Assembly: GCF_000006405.1 (NCBI RefSeq)
Contig: NW_003208208.1
Coordinates: forward strand, 41,247 to 69,406
Length of the DNA stretch: 28,160 nucleotides
Direction: 5' to 3'
From: Perkinsus marinus ATCC 50983
Lineage: Eukaryota > Perkinsozoa > Perkinsida > Perkinsidae
Shown: positions 9,890 through 20,100 of the stretch, in pieces
Layout: each line of letters begins with the position of its first letter
How positions within the stretch are numbered: position 1 is the stretch's first letter
The notes under the pieces: generated by a model
The model's database searches: none
What the model was told of the DNA's origin: nothing
The model's input: only the letters and a program-made list of their open reading frames with translations
Position numbers and translations under genes: made by a program

Positions 9890-10764
9890 CGCACGCGGAA
9901 GATTTTTAGTGTTGTGTAAAGATCTTCGTGGAGACGCGCATTGAGGAGGAAGCTCATGCGGCTGCTTCGACACTCGTTTCCCTTTCGGTGATTTCATTCA
10001 TTGTAGGGATTTTTCAGCATTCAGCCTTTATGTTTCAACATTGCTGGAACCCAGTTTATTTTCATTCGTGTGCTATTATTGAGTTTCCGGGGGGGGGTGG
10101 ATTCGAACCCGGGTCTGTTCGAACTCTACGGCATGTATCGACGGGCGGGATCAACAGACAGTGTTGCCCGTCCTGGGTTGAATCGAGTTACCCAACCTCA
10201 ATTGCATGTATCAGCAATTACCAATTGTTCATCGTACTCGTACTTCATCTCTCGCTACTGCAAGTTGCCACTCTCGGAAGCGTTAACTCTGCCGAACCGA
10301 TGACAACAGAAGTGAAAGCAAAGGCCCCCCTACTGCGGTGAGAACGACTGTGTGCTCATCTGCAAACTCGTTACTCTGGCTTTTCATCCAGCTTGACATG
10401 TTCTATTCCGAATAGAACGTTATTAACGTCATTGAACAGACTATTCAATGATGTTATGCATAGTCTATCTTGTACCCATAATAAAGTGATGGCAACCTGA
10501 AGTAGTACGCTATAAGAGCAACCGATACTTCGAGGGTATATTTAAGCTAGTGATGAAAGCAAAAATTGATAATAAATGAAAAAAAAATGATACGGAAATG
10601 TGATACTGATCCCAAGAGTCACCCGTTGAGCCTCCCTACACCACAGTTGTCATTCGCTTATAACACTGCCCAGAGCGTCACTATTTTGGACGAATGGACT
10701 GAGTATAACAATAGAACAGCTTCCTGCTAGCCTTGGCGGAGATTACTCGAATTTTGGTGACAGA
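9890..10764. other. Intergenic stretch with a tRNA-like segment
   Basis: 3' flank of the RRM gene and 5' flank of the next plus-strand gene. It holds a tRNA-like segment at about 10085-10160 and A/T-rich sequence near 10560-10590. No coding region could be supported. Confidence 0.4.
10085..10160 (-). other. tRNA-like 3' half (SINE or tRNA relic)
   Basis: On the minus strand it reads GAACAGACCCGGGTTCGAAT CC followed by a C run. The CCCGGGTTCGAATCC core is a perfect B-box and T-arm. The upstream half does not form a convincing D-arm. It lies about 200 bp past the RRM gene stop. Confidence 0.5.
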
Positions 10765-11560
10765 ATGGGTCGCCGAATTTCGCATTCGATCAGTAATCAC
10801 TGCGATATATTAGATCGTTGTCAGACATTTCCTCCATCGAGCGCCGCCTCATCCAGACGACGCCTCGTTCGACCCACGATCGGGTCTGCCTACTATTACC
10901 GCTCCTGGGGGAACTTCCTAGTAGGGTACGAGCTAAGCTGCTCGGTTACGCGTTCCATTAGGAGCCGACAAGCTACTACAGGAAAGACTGACCTAAATAA
11001 GGACGATGTATTCATGACTCGACAAATATCAGAGTCGAGAAGTGTTCGTGATCGTCAGTTCCTTCACGCTCCCTCGGAAATATCCGATTGGCCCGAATTG
11101 AAGGGGAAACGGGAAGACATCGATGCTGATGCAGAGCGGTTGAATGCTACGGGCACAGAGTTTTTAAAGTTCGTATGCAGTGTGGGAAAATATGCGCATG
11201 GTCAACTACGTGTGTCGGTGACAATACGAAAACTTTTGAGGACGTTTCGGCAAATTCTTATTGGTTCCTGAACACTTCTTCCCGAATTCGTAAATAAACT
11301 CCTATAATTAGTGAGAAAGTAAACATATACTTCAGTATTGTGGGTACTGCACCGAGGTTCAGTTTGTGAACCTTGCACTCGACACGAGGATTTCTTCCGT
11401 GGAGACACTGACACAATGTTGCAGCTTTTTGTTTTGTTGCCAGGGACTCTCGAGAGGTCGCATGGGCCCTCCGGCACGCCGAGATAGACAATGATCGCAA
11501 ACAGATTAGCAACATCGTAAACCGCGGAATGTACAGAGATACCGAGACGACTGAGATGTG
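10765..11560 (+). CDS. Unrecognised protein, spliced across a MITE-bearing intron
   Basis: An ATG at 10765 opens a frame to about 11170, ending SDWPELKGKREDID and RLNATGTEFLKF. A GT at 11171 lies 7 bp before a MITE (11178-11340). The frame resumes near 11453 with DSREVAWALRHAEIDNDRK and stops TGA at 11558-11560. The composition on both sides is natural and charged. The exact acceptor is unclear: AG at about 11429 or 11452. A short intron near 10926-10961 is possible because GT-AG removal there also keeps the frame. No known domain. The start may lie in an earlier exon. Confidence 0.45.
11178..11340 (+). mobile_element. MITE copy in an intron
   Basis: It starts CAGTGTGGGAAAATATG and ends CATATACTTCAGTATTG. 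Internal blocks are GCGCATGGTCAACTACGTGT, GTGACAATACGAAAACTTTT and CCCGAATTCGTAAATAAACT. The flanks TTCGTATG and TGGGTACT do not match, so either the duplication has decayed or one end is rearranged. Confidence 0.8.
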
Positions 11561-12287
11561 AGCAATTTCTTCATGACGATGATAGGGATATTTCCTCTAC
11601 GTTATCAGCCCGTCACAGAAATGATATTTGCATGCTCATTGTTGTCAATAACCACACCGTTCCGTGTCGCGTTGTGAGTCGTTTGCCATTTGTACATTGA
11701 ATGTACTACATTCGCCAGTCACGTGTTAATTGACACCAGTTGATGCGATGCAGTAAGTGAGTGAGGGCTTCGTTTTGAAGCTGAGTGGATTGATTCCACT
11801 GAAATCACTATCGTGCTCTGAGTGGCTCTTCCTATGGAAAATGTCTGGCTGTAGGATTTGACTTCCAACTTGTTAGAGATGTGAACGTCTCATAATGCCA
11901 CTCTTACTAGGAGTTTAATCGTTCCGCACCGAGGAGTCCTCTGAATCTTTCATTCTCCACTTAGAGCTCGTCGCCGAAGCTTAGCGGCCAAAGTCAGTTC
12001 CTTGTTCGGAAATGGGATGCACTCATGATGAACTCAAGAAGCTCCAATGTGTAAGATTAATCGTAATCCGCGGACAGCGCGCTCGCTTGCCTAATAAAAA
12101 ATCTCTCGATGAAACGAATGTTTCGCCGAGTAGCATTCTTCTGAATATCATATGTGGAATCATGCTATTAAAATTGTGAATCCAGTCGAAACTCTTCTCA
12201 CGGGAGCGGTCGTAGACTAACCAACGATGATGAAGGCCATGCTGCGGTAGACCGTGGATTCTGAAGACCACGAAATAACGTAATTGT
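11561..12287. other. Intergenic stretch between convergent genes
   Basis: The 3' flanks of the plus-strand gene ending at 11560 and the minus-strand protease ending at 12288 meet here. No repeat of the window's families and no coding region could be supported. Confidence 0.4.
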
Positions 12288-13412
12288 TTATAGAGATCGT
12301 GGTTTCAACTTGCCGATTCCGACTCGTTTAAGAGTAGGGTCGAACTCAAAATAATTACCAATCAGCATACGATCGGGGAAACTCCAATCATTCTTCAAAT
12401 TTTGAAAGATGAGGAGTTCACAGATACCATGTTGGTTCAAGGCATAGTTCGTGTATGTCATCGTGAATGGAGTTGTGCCCTGAGGACCCAAATAAAACCT
12501 CAACGGTGGCAACTTGCTCATGTACTGGCAAGGGAAATACCGGTGCTCGTTCACTGGGTAGAAGGGGACATGCTTACCCGCAGCGTTATCAGCTTGAGCT
12601 CCAATCTCCTTGATGAGACTTTTAAAGTATAATGTTGGGACGTATAGAAAGTTGGCGCCGGTGTCGAGATCTAGGTTCATGTTGATTCCAAGAGTTATAT
12701 GTCCATCACCGACTTGTAGCTTGTCAATATTGACCATATAATGTTTGTCCGTAGAGAAGTCGACATACCTCAAGGCACCCTCATATAATGCAGGATCGCC
12801 TCCACCCAGGAGTAGGCCTCCATCAGCGGATGCCTTGTTAGGATCAGCAGGAGGATACAAGTAGAGAGCAATGATCCCGCTCGTTACAGTTTTTGATGAT
12901 CGCAACTGCGTCATCAGAGACGGGAAGTTCACATCACCTCCATCATAGCCAAGACCCATCAAGTTAGTCGGAGGAGCTTTACTGACGGGAGGTTTCTGAT
13001 CGAATATCAGCCCGAAAGTGAGGATCTCCGACACCTGACCCATGGTTAGTTTCGATTTGTGCTGAAAAATTTTCACCATGTATTTGTCCTCGAAAGTGAG
13101 AGTTCTCGTCACTTTACCCACAAGGCAAGGCTCCGAGCATGCGTAACACCCCATGGGACAAATACTGCAGGGGTGTCCACTGGCCCACTCGTACCAATCC
13201 TTCCAGATGAAGAAAGAGAAACTCGTTCCAGTGTCAACAAGAGCATGTAGCTCCTTGCCATTCTCGTCGACCAGAGTATGATACAATCCAAAGTGCCCTT
13301 TGGGAATATCTTGGTACTTCACATCGAGCTTGAGAGTTTCTCCTCGGGAGACGTTCAACACGTCAAATACATTGATCAAGGAGAGCAGTCGCACAGACAT
13401 AGGAGAATGCAT
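12288..13412 (-). CDS. Pepsin-like aspartic protease (A1 family)
   Basis: An endopeptidase with both catalytic motifs. DTGTS follows LHALV near the N-terminus and DTGAN follows MNLDL in the second lobe, the two-lobed A1 layout with the two Asp as the catalytic pair. A ...LMGLGYDGG segment between them matches the hydrophobic-Gly block of the family, and the C-terminal MLIGNYFEFDP matches the usual ILGD-x-F block. The open frame extends upstream to 13550 (420 aa), but I prefer the ATG at 13412 (374 aa) or 13400. These start MHSPMSVRLLSLINVF, which has a hydrophobic run suiting a secretory signal, while the extension is basic and unlike a protease. A Cys-dense insert (CSICPMGCYACSEPC) just after the first catalytic motif is unusual. 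No intron is needed. Confidence 0.9.
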   Translation of the reverse strand: MHSPMSVRLLSLINVFDVLNVSRGETLKLDVKYQDIPKGHFGLYHTLVDENGKELHALVDTGTSFSFFIWKDWYEWASGHPCSICPMGCYACSEPCLVGKVTRTLTFEDKYMVKIFQHKSKLTMGQVSEILTFGLIFDQKPPVSKAPPTNLMGLGYDGGDVNFPSLMTQLRSSKTVTSGIIALYLYPPADPNKASADGGLLLGGGDPALYEGALRYVDFSTDKHYMVNIDKLQVGDGHITLGINMNLDLDTGANFLYVPTLYFKSLIKEIGAQADNAAGKHVPFYPVNEHRYFPCQYMSKLPPLRFYLGPQGTTPFTMTYTNYALNQHGICELLIFQNLKNDWSFPDRMLIGNYFEFDPTLKRVGIGKLKPRSL

Positions 13413-13652
13413 TCCGGTCAATATTTTTGATCTCAACGTAGCCGATTTATCGCACAACTTGGGCGAATGCTGATGCTTCTTTGCTTTTGTGCGGCACGCA
13501 TGCGAATCAGCTAGCTTGCGCCAGTTGTGCTTGCGTATCTGCGTATCCATTTGTCTTGAGTACGTGCAATATTACTACTCTCTCTATTTGTCTTGCCTAC
13601 TTCACTACACTCTCTGTTTGCTGCTGTCTTAGTACGTACTTCCCTTCCAACC

Positions 13653-13868
13653 ATGTCTGGAGTTGCTAGTAGAACCCGAACTAAGCGGGCTCGCACCTTG
13701 TCGCCTCCTCCTTCCGCCCCCAGCGGCAATCAAACCAAGGGCGACCAACATTGGCGCACACTCCCCAATGTGATGTTGTTTGTGCTATCGCAGGAAGACA
13801 AGCGCCAGACCAACGTATCTTCGTTGAAACCGCCACAAGATACTCGGCATGAGAGACTAATTAGATAA
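13653..13868 (+). CDS. Short hypothetical ORF, basic and Pro/Ser-rich
   Basis: An ATG at 13653 gives 71 codons with RTRTKRARTLSPPPSAPSG near the start, resembling a disordered basic tail or nuclear signal. The upstream sequence is pyrimidine-rich (ACTCTCT, TGTCTTGCC). It could be a first exon or chance. It lies between the protease and the gag fossil and has no recognised family. Confidence 0.22.
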   Translation: MSGVASRTRTKRARTLSPPPSAPSGNQTKGDQHWRTLPNVMLFVLSQEDKRQTNVSSLKPPQDTRHERLIR

Positions 13869-13956
13869 CTATATACTTTTCTGCTCATTCATCTTATGAC
13901 TCTCGAGTCAACCAGTGCTCCGACCGAAGCTCAATACAGATGTGGACTTTCACGTC

Positions 13957-13999
13957 ACGTGAAGGCAGGACACCTGAATCACGTGTCCTGCCTTCGCGT
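13957..13999. repeat. Long hairpin, 17 bp stem
   Basis: ACGTGAAGGCAGGACAC (13957-13973) pairs with GTGTCCTGCCTTCGCGT (13983-13999) with a single G-T wobble and a 9 nt loop. The strength and isolation suggest a structured RNA element or the palindromic end of a mobile element. Confidence 0.7.
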
Positions 14000-14307
14000 T
14001 CCACGTGTGTGTATTGTGCTCCTGGATCGCCCGCATAATCCTTCTCCGGGCATCCGTCTCACGTGACCTCCGGGACGGTCTATCTTCTGTTCCGGTGAGG
14101 AACAGAGTGCCACTCTGAGAGTGGATCTCGTTTGCCTTTAATCTGTAGCTAATTCCTTGCTCATTGTGGGAGTACGGGAATAACTTCCGAGTCTTTGTAC
14201 TACGGACTATCAAGTCTTGTGTAATTTTGCCGAGCTCCTTCTACCTTCCAGCGTTTCCTGCTGAGTTTCCTGCTTAGGAAAAGCGTAGCTTCTCCGCGGT
14301 TGGAACC

Positions 14308-14374
14308 GTGCCAGCGAGTTGTCTTTCGGCGAAGCCTGATTTGGGACAGCGATTGACACAATCGCTGCTGGCAC
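14308..14374 (+). ncRNA. Candidate structured RNA / leader
   Basis: An outer stem GTGCCAGC (14308-14315) with GCTGGCAC (14367-14374) encloses a small GGC-GAA-GCC hairpin (14328-14336) and a second hairpin CAGCGATT/AATCGCTG (14347-14354 with 14360-14367). Together they form a branched fold; the outer and second inner stems share base 14367, so one pair must be dropped. It lies about 700 bp upstream of the gag fossil, so an element leader is one reading. It matches no RNA family I know. Confidence 0.35.
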
Positions 14375-14637
14375 AAGGGTAGCCTGAGTCCTTCAAGATG
14401 CCAAGCTAGTCAGACAAGCCCGACTGTCTTGACAACCCGGAGTAGTATATGTGTCAAGCGTATATATTTTTTTAACCGAGGTCTCCAATGTAGGTCCTTG
14501 GACCACTCCAGGTAGCAAGCTTCAGTGGTTTACGATAGAAGCTTACTATTCTGAATGTCCTTACTAAGGACTCCTTAGTGTACCTTGCGTGTCATCCTCC
14601 GCAGATGGCACTCGTGAGTCGAAACACGCCCTGCGGC

Positions 14638-14712
14638 AGGACCCCTGCCACAACTCGGAGATTAGATGTTTCATTAAAGTAACGCCCTAACCACTAGGCG
14701 ATATCGATGAAG
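14638..14712 (-). other. tRNA-like segment with good A-box
   Basis: On the minus strand ATCGCCTAGTGGTTAGGGCG is a good D-arm/A-box, followed after about 30 nt by CCGAGTTGTGGCAGG, a poor B-box. It is probably a decayed tRNA or tRNA-derived SINE head. Confidence 0.4.
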
Positions 14713-15043
14713 ATTCAGAACACACACAACTTGTGTGACACAAGTCATGAGTGCATACTCCTACTTTAAAGCCTAGTGGAGAGTAGTGGAAACATGATGA
14801 CACACTTTGCCATTGTGCCACTAGCTCGTTTATGCCAGAACACATAATAGATTGCCAATAGGCTCGAGACCGGTATCCGGAGCCGATCCCGGCAGTGATT
14901 GGGACAGTTGTTCCGTGGCGTTGAGCGAAGCAGTTTTCCTTTGTGTTGCACGCATACACAAAGGATTTTTGTTCCCTAGCGTTTCGCTAGGAACATTGCC
15001 ATCATTACTCACTAATAATATATACAACTTGTATTTCCTTAAT

Positions 15044-15095
15044 TTCCTCTCAATTTATGTCCTCCAGTAATGTTCAGTCTGTGTTGCGTTCAACT
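15044..15095 (+). repeat. Direct repeat, left copy
   Basis: It shares TCCTCTCAATTTATG and AATGTTCAGTCTGTGTTGCG with 16079-16129 in the same orientation, with three or four differences. It covers the start of the gag remains. Confidence 0.75.
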
Positions 15096-16078
15096 GGTGC
15101 CCAGACTCCAGTCGATCGTCTGAACATGACTCTTTCCGATATCATCCGTATGGATGGTATTCAAGAACTCTCGGACGTGTCTGAGGAGATTCGTCCTGAC
15201 GGAGAGTTGGAAAACGCTGATCCAATTCCCAGGACAGATGAAGAAGCTCCCGGGGTAGACCAGGGCAGGAACAGCCCACTCAAGAAGGCAATTTTGGTGT
15301 GAATCTTGATGGAGGAAATCGAGACTTGAACTCGTTCCCCAAGATACCACAAACCTTTGATGACCAGCCAAAGTCAACCCTTAGGAGTGATCGACGGTAA
15401 GGCCAACGGATGTCTGAACTCCGTAAGAATGTAGTTAAATTCTCTGGTACTCCAAAAGAAGATGTTGAAGAGTGGCTTGATAAGCTTGACATGATTGCAG
15501 GGCCAGACGGGTTTAATCTCAACTATCATGATCAAGCTTTGCTTTTGCGCCTATCCGTTTCGGGTGACGCATACCAAGCTGTTCTTATGGTCCGGCCTGG
15601 TGATCCTAAGACAGATCCACAACAGAAAGGTTATTTGGCCCGTGTTCGCTCCGAACTACGAAAAAGGTTTGGCAAAAGTCATGATCGAGCGATCAACAAC
15701 TTGTGTGATATTAGCTTCACCAACTATGACACTGTTGACGAGTATGCTACTGCTATTAATCGACTGGTGAGGCAAACATGTCCCAATACTCATCGGGAAT
15801 GTCAGGGCGAATGGAAGAAGATATTCTTCTATCGCGGATTGCCTCATAACTTCCCAGCAAGTGCTTCGATCAAACCGTTCTGCCTTGACCCGACTTTAAC
15901 ATTCGAGCAGGTTCTGGAAAAGGCCAGACTGTATTTTGACAGCAACGCGGAAGCACGTGTTGCTGCTCCGGGTGTCCGTCGGAGTATTGGCAAGGGCGGT
16001 AAAGGACGAGGCAAGGGAAAAGGGAGAAGAAGCAACCACTTTTTCAAGCAAGCTGACTTGAATTTATCAATATGAATA

Positions 16079-16129
16079 TCCTCTCAATTTATGCTCTCCA
16101 ATAATGTTCAGTCTGTGTTGCGTTCAACT
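16079..16129 (+). repeat. Direct repeat, right copy
   Basis: Second copy of the repeat at 15044-15095. It is probably the start of a second, otherwise lost copy of the same element. Confidence 0.75.
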
Positions 16130-16166
16130 AGCCTTGATCAGTGCTGGTCACTTCTACACTAATGAT

Positions 16167-16225
16167 GTTCTGACGTCAGAACAGGATCATCCTCGTACTT
16201 CCAGTAATACTGGGAGTACGAGGAT
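16167..16225. repeat. Perfect 16 bp palindrome followed by a 17 bp stem hairpin
   Basis: GTTCTGACGTCAGAAC (16167-16182) is a perfect palindrome. Seven bases later ATCCTCGTACTTCCAGT (16189-16205) pairs with ACTGGGAGTACGAGGAT (16209-16225) around an AAT loop with one G-T wobble. Confidence 0.75.
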
Positions 16226-17177
16226 ACTATCCTGGAGAATCTTCTCACGACTTCCGTCAGACAAATGTGATTAACTTGTAGTCGATTGTATTCAGAAGTC
16301 GATCGTCATGTCTGATGGATAGTCGTTAGACTACCTACATAATCGTTGTGATTGTTATCAAATGCCCATTGCGGCTTTACCAATGAGCATCAGCAATGTC
16401 AAAGATCAACCGAAGTCACAGTGGAGTTAAAATTGCACGTGCGATTGGAACCATAAGACATGAGTGAGCCTCAGTGAGACCAGCAGGTTGCTTTTCTGTT
16501 TGAATCATGAACCACATTGCAAACGGATCTACCAGCAATTCATAGAGAGAACAACCTCTCGGGAGCTTCCAAACGATGGCAACTGCGGCCGCGCTCCTCG
16601 GGTATGGAGGGCAGGAGAGAGCATGTTCCGGCAAGGATATTTAGCCGAGTGAATACGGCAAAACGCAATGACCAGTGACGTCACTAGTTCGGAGTCACGA
16701 GCTCCGATTCAGATGATGTGCTCGAAGACATTTAAAGAAACCCAAAAACCAACCGGACCGTCGTACTTCCTTGAATGAAGAATCCGCGCAAGTCGATTCA
16801 ACCCGGTCAAACCGTGGCCAAACAGTCATCACCGTCACCTATTGCATGTGGACAGTGTCCACTGGACACCAGGGATTCTAGTTCGATCCCGCCACCCGGC
16901 ATTATTCAAACTCGGAATAGATCATTGAACAAGTCGTCTACACAGTATCACAGCCCAATGAAACATGCTATCCAAGGACCCCCGCCCTCCCATGGCGACT
17001 CGCCGTGCCTGGGTACGTAAGCAGAGAAAACTCCTTAAGGCAACAGTTTCGCACCAGGGCGTCGTGTGCTGCTCTGTGGTCGACATGCGGACCGATTAGC
17101 CGAACGGGGACGTCCACTGGTCATCTCGGCATATCTGATGAGTAGTAGAGCTCAGACGTTCATTCGCTATCGCAAAC
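16226..17177. other. Non-coding stretch downstream of the kinesin gene
   Basis: No supported gene. It includes an inverted GTCAGACA (about 16256-16263) and TGTCTGAT (about 16310-16317) pair, and a tRNA-like T-arm at about 16872-16890. Confidence 0.4.
16850..16895 (+). other. tRNA-like T-arm
   Basis: GGGATTCTAGTTCGATCCC (16872-16890) forms a T-arm-like stem and contains a B-box-like GTTCGATCCC. The preceding sequence has no clear D-arm. Confidence 0.35.
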
Positions 17178-20100
17178 TCACGAAAAGTAGACGCTAGTGT
17201 TAGGAACGTAGTCATTCTCGTCGAGACCTGGCCACAAACCACGAGCAAATACTCATTGTTATTCGTCCCTACCACTTTGTATGGCGCTGAGCACCTCATT
17301 ATTCATCGCTTGCGAAGGGTCCACTTCGCCAGCTCGAGTGAGTCGCTCAGTAGGCAACAGATCAGTCTGCAATATACCATCGCTGCGGAATCTAAGCGAC
17401 AACGGCACAGGATGAGTAACGGAACTGTAACATTCACCTTGGGTCCGCTGAATGCTGCCGTGCAACCCGGGAAAACTCTGTCGTTGGGCGTTCAAGGCCA
17501 AGGGCCGATCCAGGACGTCTAGCTTGAGCATTCCCAGCTAGTCCAATATGGCTGATCTCCCATGCATCCTCTACTTGGTCGTACTGTGCGCGGTCGGCTA
17601 TTCTCTGGTACCTGAGGGGGACATCACTCGGGCAACCTGCGACGATCGGATCTGTTCGTCGCGACACTGTTGAGGAGACTCACTCCTCAGGAGGTATGAA
17701 GTAGTCGATCACAAGAGACTTCAGCTTGAGCTCTTTGCTCAAGGCTCGGATGGATTCCAGCATATCTTCTCTTTCTCGTTGGAATTCTCTGAAGTAAACA
17801 TTAGTCGTAGAATCCACTACTGAGTCTACCAAAAGCCTTTTGGCAAAAAGCCTTACCTCTGCAAGTCATCAACCTCCGCACTGGCGTTCTTGTACTTATG
17901 CCAGAGTTTCTCAAGCTGGAGACAAGACATCACATATCATCAAGTCATTATTGTCAACGCATGAAACCGCATACGTCACAATAAAACATACGTCCTACTT
18001 TGCTCGTCAGTTTGACAACTTGGCCACCCTTGGCTTCGTACTTCTCAGCTAGAAGGAGACGTTCCTCTTCCTGCTCTTTAACCTAGAGCGCACAATACCA
18101 CAGGAGCGAGTACTCTCGGAGAGCGATCTTCAGGACGCCGAACCTTGGCTCGTATTCGCTCCTCCTCTTCTTTCTTCTTTTGTAGAGCCCTCTTCGCCTT
18201 TTTCAATTCCTTTTCCTGGACTGCAGCCTGCTGGATTACCTGAATCCAGTCTGAAACTGTTGGATATCACAAGAGCTCTCTAGAGCTCAGTTCACCAATC
18301 GGGCGATTGCGAGTCGCCATGGGCGAGTAGTGCCTCGTTGAGGTACTGCGAAATTTGTGTCGAAGGAGGGCGAGGCTAAAGCCAGTCAGGCATTGTAACT
18401 CTCCTGTATACAGTAGAGAAACCAAAAGCGTCACGTAAAAAAAGAGGAAACTTGTCCGGTGCTCGTTTGCACTTCAAGCCTCGACTCGGCACAAGGCTAG
18501 AGGATGCTTCACGATGGTCAACAACGACATCAAACAGTTTGATTCAAATGCCATTTTAAATTGACGAGCGGCAACGCCTTAGGAATAGTCCGCAGCGGAG
18601 CCATTCACCAAAGGGAGAGGCGGAAATTAGTTTACCCGGAAGAATATACATCCCAGTTTACTGAAGGACAGAGTGAAGAGTCGTCTGCGTAGGCTACGAC
18701 CGCGTGTTTCTATGCAGGCCGTGACTCTCGCGATGATACCCTATAGAGCTTCCGAAAGCGTGTCAGTAGTGATTACGAAGAGTAGAGGGCCCAGAATTGT
18801 GCCCTGAGGGAAGCCTTGCTCCTGGCCGCTCGGCGCCGGTCTGTGCCTTGCAGAGCTGCAATTCATTGTTAGTCGGCCTTCACTGTAAGAAAATAGCGTC
18901 ACCTAGATTTGACCCGAGACCTTTCGAGTGACAATCTGACGCCATAACCATCTGAGATATTTGAACGGCGTAGATGTGTGATAGCGGCACCAAATTTTCT
19001 ACTGCCTAATATTCTTCTATACGTGAAGTAAAACTCCAACTGTGCTATCTGATTTTGGAGTACTCGGCCGAGAACTCAGTATACAAGGGCCATCCACCGC
19101 CTTGATGAACGTAACTCCATACGCCTCTCCTCAGTAGCAGCCATCACCTTCACGACGAGCAACTGGCCGTCGTTGAGATTAATGTTCACAAAGTAAAAGG
19201 AGATATTCTTCTCCGGAATAAACCTGTGAGGCTGCCCGGCTTCACTGCAAACGCGTCATCAGAAGCCTCGGCTCAAGGTGACCCGTTGCATAACCTGTTC
19301 GAACTTTACATCTTGCGACTCGATTCAAGTTACTAAAACATACCGTCACCCACGATTGTGACAGATGTTGGGCGCCTATCGATATGACATCGACATGACC
19401 AACTCATGACCGATTATGAGTTATTCATGTCGCGAACCTCATGAAATAGGCTGTATGCAGATAAATACATGCGAATAGGTGTACAGCAGGTGGACTCGTC
19501 AGCTCCACACAGCGTGCAGCTTGGTCTAACTTGCCACTACGAGGGTTCAAAGATAACTGCTTTGCAAACGACGATATCCTGGATAGTATCCTCGATGCCG
19601 AGGAAGAAGTGCACTAAATGTACACATGTTTTCCAATCCACTGCCCTGTGCGGCGCTTGCATTTGAACATTACGTGATGCATACTATGCATTGTACGAGA
19701 AGAGAAGGAACGATGCTAAGGTGAGGTTCAAGCTACAACCAACTGTTGATATATTAATCGGTATTTTTCCGCGGGTTATAAGTTCTTGCGTCCTTCAGGA
19801 TAGAGCAGATTCTCTCTTACAACCTACTTTAGTCCCCATGAGCATTTTATCCTCCATCTGCTTCAACTTATCCAGCAACTGCACTTGCTGTTCCCGCTGC
19901 TTCTCGCCTTGCTCCTAGAAATAATACAATCCCGAGTTCCTAATTCCCAGAGTTCAACACTCGCTATTAGCGAGTCGCTAATGCAACAGCGGTGATATAA
20001 GGCATTCAGAATTTTGGTGGTGCGATCACATCAAAGGCTTTGATTCAAAGCCAGAATATCGCACAATTAGAGCCTATGCTCACCTCTTTCCGTTGAAGCT

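Larger units (their letters stand above)
15044..16129 (+). mobile_element. LTR-retrotransposon gag fossil (degraded)
   Basis: Coding remains of a gag-type protein at about 15057-16075 contain the capsid-like helical core (for example VEEWLDKLDMIAG and LRKRFGKSHDRA) and a basic Gly/Lys-rich end (GKGGKGRGKGKGRR) typical of nucleocapsid tails. No protease, reverse transcriptase or integrase follows, so only a gag-bearing fragment remains, with at least one break. The family is probably Ty3/gypsy-like. No clear pair of LTRs was found, so age cannot be estimated. A 51-52 bp direct repeat brackets it. Confidence 0.65.
18240..19827 (-). other. Oversized kinesin intron (1588 nt)
   Basis: Bounded by donor GTAGGT after KMLMGTK and acceptor TTCAG before [13 protein letters not shown], at a point where kinesin-2 homologues read straight through. 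All other introns of the gene are 32-169 nt. It contains a LINE fragment, a tRNA-like segment and, on the plus strand, a 23-codon ORF (19594-19665) with a CTKC..CGAC arrangement of unknown meaning. The rest is unassigned. Confidence 0.75.

Noticed and set aside
17178-17667. Minus-strand fragments first read as LTR-element integrase remains
   Set aside because: When spliced with 45-57 nt introns they give the kinesin-2 C-terminal tail ([28 protein letters not shown]), in frame to the end.
8642-18918. Functional tRNA genes at the B-box sites
   Set aside because: None has a complete cloverleaf: acceptor, anticodon or T stems fail in every case, and several lie within inferred introns.
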